Assembly (NCBI GenBank): GCA_049589355.1 | Contig: JBAWAP010000026.1 | Coordinates: 1 to 40,117, forward strand | Reading direction: 5' to 3' | DNA length: 40,117 bases | Origin: JBAWAP01 sp049589355 | GTDB taxonomy: Bacteria; Chloroflexota; Anaerolineae; VGOG01 | Shown: positions 7,749 through 16,400 of the stretch, piece by piece | Layout of the letters: each line of letters starts with the position of its first letter | Numbering within the stretch: position 1 is the first letter of the stretch | Notes under the pieces: model-generated | Seen by the model: only the letters and a program-made list of their open reading frames with translations | What the model was told of the DNA's origin: nothing | Databases searched by the model: none | Program-made: the position numbers and the translations under genes

Positions 7749-8315
7749 CTATCGGGCCACGAAGGGTGTGACACCATGTACGTCAGCCAAGCGCAAGGCC
7801 TCAAAAGTAGCCTGGATGTAGTGTGGCCCTTCTCCCCAGTAATTCGATGCGGCTAAAGCCTCTAGATCAAATACACGTTCCCAACTGGTGACGATGTCCG
7901 AGTGCCACGGTTCCGGCAGGGGCCAGGCCCACCGGTCGAGTACAGCCGCCTCGAAACGCCGGTGCCATGCTTCGTCCTCGTGCTCGCTCAGAGCCAGGTA
8001 GCCGCGGTTCAGAACCAGGTGCCAGGCATCGAAATCAGAGAGCAGCACCTGAGACGGCTCGATTTCGAGCTCCAGGCGCATCCCCTGAGTGCCACATGGC
8101 AGGTAGCCCGACTGTCGCAGATCAGGGCGCGGACTATGCCAGCTCCACCAGGGATAGTGACCGCCGTAGCCAGGGATACGTCGCTGCATCTGAGCACGCA
8201 TCCAGTCATAGGCATGGCGAAACTCTTGAGGCACATGGGCCGGATTGGCATACAGAACCTGCCCGTCTTCGAACCGGCTCAGGACTTCTAACGGCTGGAT
8301 CGTCCACACTCGCAT
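7749..8315 (-). CDS. DUF3841 domain protein
   Basis: The 188 residues match the DUF3841 family: MRVWTIQPLEV at the start, an AYDWMRAQM segment, then PDLRQSGYLP, LEIEPSQVLLSDFDAWH and VLNRGYL in the family order. The function of this family is not established. The ATG at 8315 is preferred because GGAG lies 6 bases upstream, while ATG codons 5 codons earlier overlap the stop of the preceding gene. It is embedded in the minus-strand hypothetical array, 12 bases after the upstream gene. Confidence 0.85.
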   Translation of the reverse strand: MRVWTIQPLEVLSRFEDGQVLYANPAHVPQEFRHAYDWMRAQMQRRIPGYGGHYPWWSWHSPRPDLRQSGYLPCGTQGMRLELEIEPSQVLLSDFDAWHLVLNRGYLALSEHEDEAWHRRFEAAVLDRWAWPLPEPWHSDIVTSWERVFDLEALAASNYWGEGPHYIQATFEALRLADVHGVTPFVAR

Positions 8316-8326
8316 GAGATACTCCA

Positions 8327-9493
8327 TCAAGAAGATGAGGGATCATCTGCCTCAGCTCGATCTCCAGGCACAGACCCGGTCAGCTTGGCTTCGCCCGGCG
8401 ACTCGGTCTGGCCTATCTCCTCGATCTCCAACGAGATGTGATCAAAGCGCGCCCCGAACAATGCGGCTGCCTCTTGGCTGAGTGCTTCACACGCCGCATG
8501 ACAAGCCTTGCGGTTGCCAACCACGGAGCGGGCCTCAATGACGATGGATGGCAGGTGGCAGTGCTCCCGAAAGACGTACTTGGTCAGCAGCCCGACGGAT
8601 AGCTCCTCGACCAGGTGCGGCCTCTTGCTCTCCCAGGCGCTCGTTTCGAGATTATCGTAGAACTCCCGCACAGTGTCCACGGGAAGACGATTGTCGTAGC
8701 GCTCGGTCAGGATAGTGTCAATCCGGGCCACACTGTCTGCAAAGGCGGCTTCCCAGTCATCGGGCGAGAGGGCGTCCACGGCGAAGTATTCGCGCCGCCA
8801 GGTCCGCGTGCCCAGGCGAGAATCAGCCTCTGGCTGCTCACGCTCCTCCTCGATCTCGAGTCCACAATAGTGTCCCACCACGTCCACATCGCCGTTGAAG
8901 TAAGCGATCATAGCCCGCGCCAGCGGGATCATGCAGCCGGCGTAGTCCTGGGGGAAAACGCGCGAGTCGTCCAGCATGCCGCGATAGGTGAGCACGACAT
9001 CGCGTAAACGTTGCCTGAGGTGCCGCAACTGCACCTCAAGGGCGGTGCCTGCCGGCAGCCCCCGCAAACGGCGATACTCACCTTCGGTCAGGGGCAGGTC
9101 CAATTCGTAGTACGTCGGCGGTAAGAGAACCAGCGTGCCGCCAGGCACTGGGGTCTTCGCTTCCAGCCGGCAGGTGCGTCGCTCCGATTTATCGGGCGGG
9201 ATCCTGGCGTAGTGCTGCCGCACCTCAGTGGTGCGCCAGAGGCGGGTGATGAGCACTGTATCCAGCGAGCACGTCTCCCGCGAGAAGGGGACGGCGGTGA
9301 GGGAAAGTTCCAGCGTGGTCCCAACCAGGCCTTCACCGGGGTCAAGGCCGAAGCGGACCATGTCTTCTGCTGTCAGGGTGGACTCGGCTTCGGGCCACGT
9401 CCCTGGCTCAATGAGCCCAAGCAGGTACTTCCCCGCCACGCTATGCTGTATCTCCAGTCGGCTGACGGTCGGGTACTTTACAATGTCTCTCAT
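8327..9493 (-). CDS. Hypothetical protein, 388 residues
   Basis: Not recognised. The N-terminal part is predicted beta-rich, the centre has charged helices, and the C-terminal 120 residues (with LVEELSVGLLTKYVFREH and PSIVIEARSVVGNRKAC) read like an alpha/beta domain. That part weakly recalls tetrahydropterin-type enzymes, but I cannot confirm it. The tail ends in a low-complexity acidic and serine stretch. The start at 9493 is chosen because AGGAGAACC directly precedes this ATG. The gene is the second of the long minus-strand array. Confidence 0.72.
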   Translation of the reverse strand: MRDIVKYPTVSRLEIQHSVAGKYLLGLIEPGTWPEAESTLTAEDMVRFGLDPGEGLVGTTLELSLTAVPFSRETCSLDTVLITRLWRTTEVRQHYARIPPDKSERRTCRLEAKTPVPGGTLVLLPPTYYELDLPLTEGEYRRLRGLPAGTALEVQLRHLRQRLRDVVLTYRGMLDDSRVFPQDYAGCMIPLARAMIAYFNGDVDVVGHYCGLEIEEEREQPEADSRLGTRTWRREYFAVDALSPDDWEAAFADSVARIDTILTERYDNRLPVDTVREFYDNLETSAWESKRPHLVEELSVGLLTKYVFREHCHLPSIVIEARSVVGNRKACHAACEALSQEAAALFGARFDHISLEIEEIGQTESPGEAKLTGSVPGDRAEADDPSSS

Positions 9494-9533
9494 GGTTCTC
9501 CTGCACTTCACCAAGCCGCAAAAAGTCGTCTAC

Positions 9534-10154
9534 TCACAGTACCCAGCAGATGTAGTGGTCGTTGTCCCGCCACCAGCGCACCTCGCCATACAGACGACGG
9601 GCCTCAGGCGAGAGGGAGCTCAAGGCAGCCATCTGTTCAAGGGCCTCCGCAGCCTCGGCGAAGTAGCCATGCTGAGCGTACACTTTACCCAGCCACCACA
9701 AAACGGCTGTCTTGTCGTCGGCTGCAGCCAGCGCCTGGTCGAAGGCCACCTGTGCCGCCGCGTACGTACCCTCCTCGCCCATCAGGTAATCAGCAATCAG
9801 GCGACCCCGGCCCGCTTCCAGCGTTTCGGCCACCTCGGCCGGCGGTTCGTCCCAATCGAGCTCCAGCCACCCCTCCCAAGGACTCAGGCAGACATAGCTG
9901 AAGCCCAGTTTATGGCGGCGCTGGTGCGGACGGTCGTCCTCAGGGTCAAACATGCGGAACATCTGCCGCTCCATGTCCCGCAGCAGGTCCTTTTGCAGAT
10001 AGACCAGGCGCAGCTTGTTCTCGGCATTGCGGTTGTCAGGATCGCAAGCCAAAACCTGATAACACAACTCGGCCACGTCGTCCCATTCTTCCCGGTCCAT
10101 GTGCTCTTCGGCCTGACAGATCAATTGGCGCACCTGCTCATCTGTCGTCTGCAT
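9534..10154 (-). CDS. TPR-like repeat protein
   Basis: A 206-residue protein with tetratricopeptide-like helices at both ends: EEWDDVAELCYQVLACDPDN near residue 20, and YAAAQVAFDQALAAADDKT followed by GYFAEAAEALEQMAALS in the last third. TPR repeats hold protein partners, so this may organise products of the array. The ATG at 10154 follows AGAGGAGG, and a TTGTCA-17-TAAAAT promoter lies about 50 bases upstream, making it the first gene of the operon. The longer upstream frame runs through that promoter and is rejected. No signal peptide is present. Confidence 0.8.
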   Translation of the reverse strand: MQTTDEQVRQLICQAEEHMDREEWDDVAELCYQVLACDPDNRNAENKLRLVYLQKDLLRDMERQMFRMFDPEDDRPHQRRHKLGFSYVCLSPWEGWLELDWDEPPAEVAETLEAGRGRLIADYLMGEEGTYAAAQVAFDQALAAADDKTAVLWWLGKVYAQHGYFAEAAEALEQMAALSSLSPEARRLYGEVRWWRDNDHYICWVL

Positions 10155-10200
10155 TGTGCCTCCTCTTGTTTTCCGATGAGGTGCCATTGGCGCCAAGCCT

Positions 10201-10229
10201 ATTTTACCACACTCCTGGGCAAATGACAA
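10201..10229 (-). promoter_or_regulatory. Promoter of the hypothetical/radical SAM operon
   Basis: On the minus strand, TTGTCA (10229-10224) and TAAAAT (10206-10201) are separated by 17 bases, upstream of the TPR gene start at 10154. All genes from there to 3217 run in the same direction with short gaps or overlaps. Confidence 0.65.
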
Positions 10230-10271
10230 CGGGCTGGCTGCCAGGATCGTATCCCTGAACAAACCAGCCCG
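10230..10271 (-). terminator. Possible terminator after 6-phosphogluconate dehydrogenase
   Basis: CGGGCTGG (10230-10237) pairs with CCAGCCCG (10264-10271), with a smaller nested GGAT/ATCC stem inside. It lies just beyond the gnd stop and next to the following promoter. There is no long T run, so termination is uncertain. Confidence 0.35.
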
Positions 10272-10307
10272 CCTCCCCTCGCCTCGGTACGATTAGGGCG
10301 GGGTTTC

Positions 10308-11714
10308 TCACTGCCACTCCGTGTGGAAGGTGCCTTCCTTGTCAATGCGCCGGTAGGTGTGGGCGCCAAAGTAGTCGCGCTGGGCCTGGATGAGGTTGGC
10401 CGGCAGGCGGGCAGTGCGGTAGGCGTCAAAGTAGGCCAGCGCGCTGCTGAAGGCCAGACAGGGAACGCCGTTCGTCACCGCCGATTGGATGACTCGTCGG
10501 ATCGCTCCCTGACGCTGCTGCACCGCCGCACCGAACTCCGGATCCATCAACAGGTTGGACAGCTCAGGGTTGCGATCGAAAGCGGCGTGAATGTCGTCTA
10601 GGAAAGCGGCGCGGATGATGCAGCCGCCACGCCAGATGCGGGCTATCTCGCCGTAGTTCAGGTTGTAGTCGTACTCCTGGCTGGCCGCCTGCAGCAGGGC
10701 AAAACCCTGGGCATAGGAGCAAATCTTGGCGGCGTAGAGAGCATCGCGCAGATCGCGGATCAATGCCGCACGGTCGCCGTCGAACCGGACCTCCGGGCCG
10801 GAGAGGACCTGGCTGGCCGCCACCCGCTCGGCTTTGTAGGCGGAGACGATGCGGCTCTCCACAGCGGCGTTGATGGTCGGCGTTGGTGCGCCCAGGTCGA
10901 GGGCGTTCTGGCTGGTCCATTTACCAGTGCCCTTCTGCTGTGCCTCGTCCAGGATGACCTCCACCAGCGGCTGGCCGGTCTCATCATCTGTCTTGGTAAA
11001 GATGTCAGCCGTGATCTCGATGAGATACGACTTTAGCTCACCCCCGTTCCATTCGGCAAAGACCTGGTGAAGCTCTGCCGCCGTCAGGCCGCTGATCCGT
11101 TTCAGGATGTCGTAGGATTCGGCGATGAGTTGCATGTCGCCGTACTCAATGCCGTTGTGCACCATCTTGACGTAGTGCCCCGACCCGCGCGGGCCGATGT
11201 AAGTCACGCACGGGTCGCCGTTCACCTTGGCGGCGATGGCAGTAAAGATCGGCCTCACCATCCCCCATGCCTCCGGCTGGCCTCCGGGCATGATGCTAGG
11301 TCCCCACAGCGCCCCGTACTCGCCGCCGGAGACGCCGGTGCCCATGTAGTTTATGCCATCCTCAGCCAGTTCTTTGGCCCGCCGCTCCGTGTCGCCGAAG
11401 AAAGAGTTGCCGCCGTCAATGATCAAATCGCCCGGTTCCAGGTGGGGTTTCAGTTGAGCGATGGTGTCGTCCACCGGCGCGCCGGCCTTGACCATGAGCA
11501 TGATCTTGCGCGGCTTTCCCAGTGCATCCGCCAGTTCTTCCATGGTGTACGCAGCGTGGATGTTCTTACCCCTGGCCGATCCGGCCATAAATTCCTCGGT
11601 CCGCGCCGCCGTGCGGTTGTACACCGCCACCGAAAAACCGTTCCGCTCGACGTTGAGGGCCAAGTTTTGGCCCATCACTGCCATACCGATTAAGCCGAAT
11701 TGTTGCTTGTTCAT
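10308..11714 (-). CDS. gnd: 6-phosphogluconate dehydrogenase (decarboxylating)
   Basis: This enzyme oxidises and decarboxylates 6-phosphogluconate to ribulose 5-phosphate in the oxidative pentose phosphate pathway. The 468 residues match the long, E. coli-type family. Visible features are the N-terminal Rossmann motif GLIGMAVMGQNLALN, the GVSGGEYGALWGPSIMPGG substrate loop, the catalytic KMVHNGIEYGDMQ segment and the C-terminal helical domain ending in YRRIDKEGTFHTEWQ. The ATG at 11714 follows AGGAGGGG. An in-frame extension to 12056 is non-coding, because it overlaps the antitoxin gene in another frame. No other pentose phosphate gene is adjacent. Confidence 0.97.
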   Translation of the reverse strand: MNKQQFGLIGMAVMGQNLALNVERNGFSVAVYNRTAARTEEFMAGSARGKNIHAAYTMEELADALGKPRKIMLMVKAGAPVDDTIAQLKPHLEPGDLIIDGGNSFFGDTERRAKELAEDGINYMGTGVSGGEYGALWGPSIMPGGQPEAWGMVRPIFTAIAAKVNGDPCVTYIGPRGSGHYVKMVHNGIEYGDMQLIAESYDILKRISGLTAAELHQVFAEWNGGELKSYLIEITADIFTKTDDETGQPLVEVILDEAQQKGTGKWTSQNALDLGAPTPTINAAVESRIVSAYKAERVAASQVLSGPEVRFDGDRAALIRDLRDALYAAKICSYAQGFALLQAASQEYDYNLNYGEIARIWRGGCIIRAAFLDDIHAAFDRNPELSNLLMDPEFGAAVQQRQGAIRRVIQSAVTNGVPCLAFSSALAYFDAYRTARLPANLIQAQRDYFGAHTYRRIDKEGTFHTEWQ

Positions 11715-11823
11715 TTCTACCCCTCCTGATCTTCGTAGTGCGTGATGCGTAGCGAACGGCAGGGTGTGTCGTGATCCGTTCGGAATCCTACTCGGACGAC
11801 AGCAGTTTGACGAATCCTGTGAC

Positions 11824-12072
11824 TTACCCTTTTTTCGGCTTGTTGTAGAGATAATGGTCGTGTTGGTGCGCCAAATCGGTGATACCCGTCTCAACAGCGC
11901 ACTCCTCCACCAACTGCGCCAGGGCATCCCAAGCCGACTCATCCACAGAACGCTCTGGGCTGGTGACAACTTCGTCCAGGAACGTAATGATGACGCTCTG
12001 TCCGTCGCTCGCTTCGACAGGTTGGATAGGTCGCACCACACCATTTTGAAACACACCCCTCACTGATAACAT
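11824..12072 (-). CDS. DUF104 / AF2212-like antitoxin family protein
   Basis: An 82-residue protein whose first half (VRGVFQNGVVRPIQPV, then GQSVIITFLDE) matches the small DUF104 family, often the antitoxin beside a PIN-domain or similar toxin. The second half is a helical tail ending in NKPKKG. No toxin gene is adjacent: upstream is LarA and downstream is gnd, so it is an orphan here. GAGGGG precedes the ATG and a near-consensus promoter lies within 60 bases. Confidence 0.75.
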   Translation of the reverse strand: MLSVRGVFQNGVVRPIQPVEASDGQSVIITFLDEVVTSPERSVDESAWDALAQLVEECAVETGITDLAHQHDHYLYNKPKKG

Positions 12073-12099
12073 GGTTTACCCCTCCCTTCGCTTGCTCAA

Positions 12100-12128
12100 A
12101 TTATACATCGGAGTAGCCTGGCAGACAA
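12100..12128 (-). promoter_or_regulatory. Promoter of the DUF104 gene
   Basis: On the minus strand, TTGTCT (12128-12123) and a perfect TATAAT (12105-12100) are 17 bases apart, about 30 bases before the ATG at 12072. Confidence 0.7.
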
Positions 12129-12145
12129 GCGGCCAGTTTATCCCA

Positions 12146-13456
12146 TCACGCGACGCGATACAGCATCTCCCCTGCCTTGGGCACGATAATAATACCCTCA
12201 TCTGCCCTGTCCTCCCACTCGGCCATGTCAATCTTGGCCGGATCCAGGTAGCCAAGGTTGACCTGCCGACACCGCTCCTCCGGAATGCCCGTAGCCAACG
12301 TCACCCGGATCCGTGCCCTCTCCACCCCGTGCTCAAAAGTTCCGATCCCCCTCAGATGAGTCGAGTGGGCCAGCACCCCCCATGGGTATTCCTTGAAGCG
12401 ATCCCACTGCTTGAGGAAGTAGTCACGAACGTGGTAACCGATCTGGTCAATGATGTGACCGTGGGTATAGGAGACCTCGGTGATGTGGGGAGCGTAGACG
12501 ATCACCTCGCCGCCGTCGGCGATGGCCGGCTCCAGCTTGTACATCCCCTTGGCCGCTGTCCACAGGTCGTCGTACATCGCTGGCATGACCGACAGCACTC
12601 GTTTGAAAGGCTTATCCACGTAGACAATGTGCAGTTGGGCCGAAAGATCGGCGGCGTGCTCGTAGGCCTCCTCCGGTGTGCCGATGAACAGCCCGGCCAG
12701 ACCACAGGAGGGGGAATCCACCAACTCGGTCCCCGCTCGGTCCAGCTTGGTAGGGCAAGCCTCGGAGATATCTCTCACCACTAAGCTAAAGCATAGCTTG
12801 GGCGCATCAATGAACGAGGCCGCCCGGTCGATGACCTGTCGCACTGGGGTATGCTTGGTGCCGATGACTTCCATGCTGGTGATCACCGCCCCCAACCAGT
12901 GGGTGAAATTGATCACTTCCGGGCCACCGATGCCGGGGAAGAAGTACTTGTTGCCACCGGAGAAACCAACGACTTCGTGGGGGAAAGTGGGGCCACAAAT
13001 GATGAGCTGGTCATAGTCGAAGATAAGCTTGTTGAGAGTGACCGGCACCTCCTGGCGCATCAGCCCGCTGGTGATCTCCTCGATCTCCGCGGCAGGGATC
13101 GTGCCGATGGTAGTGAAAGTGTCGGGCAGGTCCCAGCAGTGGTTGAAGATGCGGACATCGCCGTAGGTCTTCGCTCGCTCTGCCGCAGTGACTCCCACCA
13201 GCTTGTTTAACGCTTCCTCAGTCATTGCCTGGTGCGTGCCTAGTGCCACCAGGTAGTCAAGCGCAGCAACTCTTCCCCCCAGCAGCTCATGGAACAGCCG
13301 GAAGAAGAGCGGGGTGGGTGCGGTGCGGGTGTGGTCGGGGATGATGACCAGCACGCGCTTGCCGTCGAGATTGGCCCGCGTCAGTGCCTCGGCCGTCAGG
13401 TCGTGGATTTCGCGTTCAGTCAGGAATCTGTCTGTGTAGCCTTTGCCAAGGACCAT
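12146..13456 (-). CDS. LarA-family nickel-pincer racemase/epimerase homologue
   Basis: The 436 residues match the LarA family, whose founder racemises lactate with a nickel-pincer nucleotide; relatives act on other 2-hydroxyacids. DHTR (41-44), LGTH (72-75), the PHEVVGFSGGNK block (159-170, with a lysine in the place that carries the cofactor) and a His at about 106 are in family order. GTHQ replaces the more common GTHR, so the substrate may not be lactate. No LarB, LarC or LarE maturation gene is in the window. GGAGG five bases before the ATG at 13456 fixes the start. It follows the propeller gene by 29 bases and could be co-transcribed. Confidence 0.88.
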   Translation of the reverse strand: MVLGKGYTDRFLTEREIHDLTAEALTRANLDGKRVLVIIPDHTRTAPTPLFFRLFHELLGGRVAALDYLVALGTHQAMTEEALNKLVGVTAAERAKTYGDVRIFNHCWDLPDTFTTIGTIPAAEIEEITSGLMRQEVPVTLNKLIFDYDQLIICGPTFPHEVVGFSGGNKYFFPGIGGPEVINFTHWLGAVITSMEVIGTKHTPVRQVIDRAASFIDAPKLCFSLVVRDISEACPTKLDRAGTELVDSPSCGLAGLFIGTPEEAYEHAADLSAQLHIVYVDKPFKRVLSVMPAMYDDLWTAAKGMYKLEPAIADGGEVIVYAPHITEVSYTHGHIIDQIGYHVRDYFLKQWDRFKEYPWGVLAHSTHLRGIGTFEHGVERARIRVTLATGIPEERCRQVNLGYLDPAKIDMAEWEDRADEGIIIVPKAGEMLYRVA

Positions 13457-13485
13457 AGATGCCTCCACCAGAAGACATGGAATCG

Positions 13486-16400
13486 TCAGAAATTCCGTAG
13501 TACCAGCGGCAGGTAGACGCGATGGATCTCTACCTGGAACGAGGTTGTGACAGAAGCCGGATTGCCCACCACATCTGCCGCTGAAACGGTGACCGTGTGC
13601 AGACCGTCAGCCAGGGGTGTGCCCGGCAGGTACAGCAATTGCCCCGTGCCGGTGATGTACTCCGCCGGTACCACTTGTCCATCCAGTCGCATCTGGACCG
13701 TAGCGGGATTAATTCCCACCCCCGTGTCTACGACCAAAGCGCTGATGAGAGGCAGTGGATTGGCCATGACACTCCCATCGGCAGGAGTCAGGATGCTCAC
13801 TTCCGGCGGCGTGCCGTCGTAGCCCAGGGCGAAGGTCCCCAGTTGGGTAATGCTGGCTGTAAACATGTTGTTCGCCAGGTCTATCTGCGCCGCCATCGGC
13901 TGCCAGTTGCTTCCCTCCAGGTTCCAGCGGAACATCCCGATGCGGCTCTCGTCCACTCCGGCTGCCGCCTCGTCGGTGTAGGTGATGACCAGGGTGGCGG
14001 CCGGGCTCATCGCCAAGGTGTAGGGTTGGAACTGGTAGATGCCTCCCACCACAAAGCCCTCCCCGGAAGCGGTGGTCACCGCCGGGCTCAGCCCAAGACG
14101 GCTGGTGCTCCCAGTGCTCGTCGGCACCCAGCCCACAGCGGTGAGAGTGATGGAATTTGCTTGTCGGATGGTTGCTGCCCGTGGCCCGGAGACCGTCGCG
14201 TATAGCTGTGTGCCTGTCGGGGCGATAACTTGCGCGCCGCCTTGGATGACACCGTCCACCGTCTTGGATACGGTGCCGATGACCCAGCCCATGCCCGATG
14301 TCACCTGCCGCCAGACCCAGTTGAAAGCGTCTTTCACCAAGTCCCATAGCCCGCCTACCGCATTAGCAGCGAGTTGCAACCAATTCTTGCCCGCACGGGA
14401 AACGTAACCATCGGCCTGATACGAAGCGGTCGGATAGAGTTGGCCGTTCAGAAGCGCACCTTGCTGGTAAACCAACTGGCGAGCTTGCTTGAGTTCCACT
14501 CCTATCCCCAGATCAATCTTCAGGATTGTACCCTCCAGGCCAATCTCGGGCACCAGGTTCAGTTGTGCTCCGTCCTCGGCGATTATCTCATACTCAGCGA
14601 AGTCCACATTGCCCAGCAGACCATTGATCTCCGCGATGATGGGATCGTTGCCCACCTCAAGGTCGGCGGACTCAGAGGATGCCACGCCCCGGATCAACCC
14701 TCTCAGGTTGTGGGCAGCGTTCAAGACCGTCTGGTCAATCTGATCGCCAGGGATAATGTATCGGGTAGTCACTCGGTTCTGATCAATATCGGTGAACGTC
14801 AGGTCGTTTCCTTCACCGGTGATGCTCAGCTCAATCCGGTTCACCTGCCCTGTGTTCTGGTGATAGAAGACCTCCTCTTGCACGGTGGCCACATACTCCC
14901 CGACATAGTTGCCGATCAGGTTCTTGATCGGCCCGATCTCTGTAGCCAGTCGGGAGGCCTGCCAACTGAGATCCAAGACGCAAAACTCGCTGACCAGGGT
15001 GTCGTAGTACCTGTGGCCAGTCATTACTGTCATATCGCCGGTGGCGGCCAAAAGGTTGAGATCAATGGCATTCAATTCGGCATCCCTCTTGCCGATGAGG
15101 AAGCTCAATTGGAGGCCGTCAATTCCCAGATCGACCTGCTCGTGCACTCCAGCGCCGACTGTCACCTCATCGTAGGGCAAAGTGATGTTGGCCCGGGCCA
15201 GGATGTCTGCCAGGAACGGCTGACCGGGGAAGCCGGTAATAGAGTCAGCGATGCCGGCCAATAGCATCAGCCCCTGGGCCTCTCGTGCTGCTTTCTGGTA
15301 GGGGTCAGAGAAGGTGCTGCTCACACCGGCCTCGGTGCGCAGCAACAGTTCACCCACCAGATGCGAACCAGGTCCTTGCACCTTGACGAGGCCTCCCTCA
15401 ATGGAGGGCGAAAAATCGGCGCCGAAGCCTGCCCCTGCTTCGCCCGTGTAATTCTCTGCCATCGTCACCTGATCGTCATCTGTGGCATCAGGATCATTCT
15501 CCTCCAGGGTAAGGGCCATCCCGCCATTGACCTCCCCACTGAGGTAAGCCACCAGACCACTGCTGACACCTCCGCTGGCTTTGCGCACCGCACCACATTC
15601 CCAGCTATGAGCGTATCGCCGCTCAATGACTTCAACCTCGAAGCTTGGCTCTCCCTGAGTGAAATAGGTCTGGCCCCCGTAGATCACACTCTCCACGCTC
15701 ACCGCATGGCCGCCCAGGCCACCTAGCCTGTCTGCCTGAATGGCGACCGTGAAATAGCCACTGGCGTCGGAGATGGCCGTTTCGCCCGTGCTCAGAACCA
15801 CCGTGGCATTGGGGATGGGGCTGCCACCGGAGTCAGTGAGGCGGAAGTGGCGGTAGGCGGTGCCGCCCTGCATCACGGTGCTGACCGTGCTATGGGCGGC
15901 GGGATAGATGGAGGAGATAGTGCCGGCGAAAGGCCCCGGCCCGCCCGTAAACTGCAGGATAAGAAGTCCCCCATCGCCATCAGCCACGTAAGCGTATGAG
16001 CCAGAGACAGCCACGTCACTGGCATATCCCGGTGTATCGTAGTATCCGGCCCCCGTCGGACTGGTAGGTGTGGAGACATCCACGACTCGAAGACCCTCAT
16101 ACCCACCGGCCAAGTAGACGTACGTGCCGGAGACAGAGACGGCCACGGGATGGTTCCCTCCCGTGCGGTATCCAAGGTAAAGGCTTCCCACCTCCTGGGG
16201 GTTGGCAGGATTGGAGATATCCAGAACACGCAGGCCACCATAGTCATATACGCCGTCACAATAGAAAGTAGCTGCCACGTAGGCATAGGAACCGGCGACG
16301 AAGACTCCCACATAACCCCCAGGCATCTCGTGGCTTCCGACCACATGGGGGTTGGCAGGGTCCGATACATCTATCACCCCCAAGCCGCTATGGCTATCGG

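Noticed and set aside
11715..12056. N-terminal extension of 6-phosphogluconate dehydrogenase
   Set aside because: The family starts at MNKQQFGLIG with a strong AGGAGGGG site; the extension overlaps the DUF104 gene in another frame.
14374..15264. A 296-residue plus-strand open frame
   Set aside because: It lies wholly opposite the propeller protein gene, lacks a ribosome site and reads as low-information sequence.
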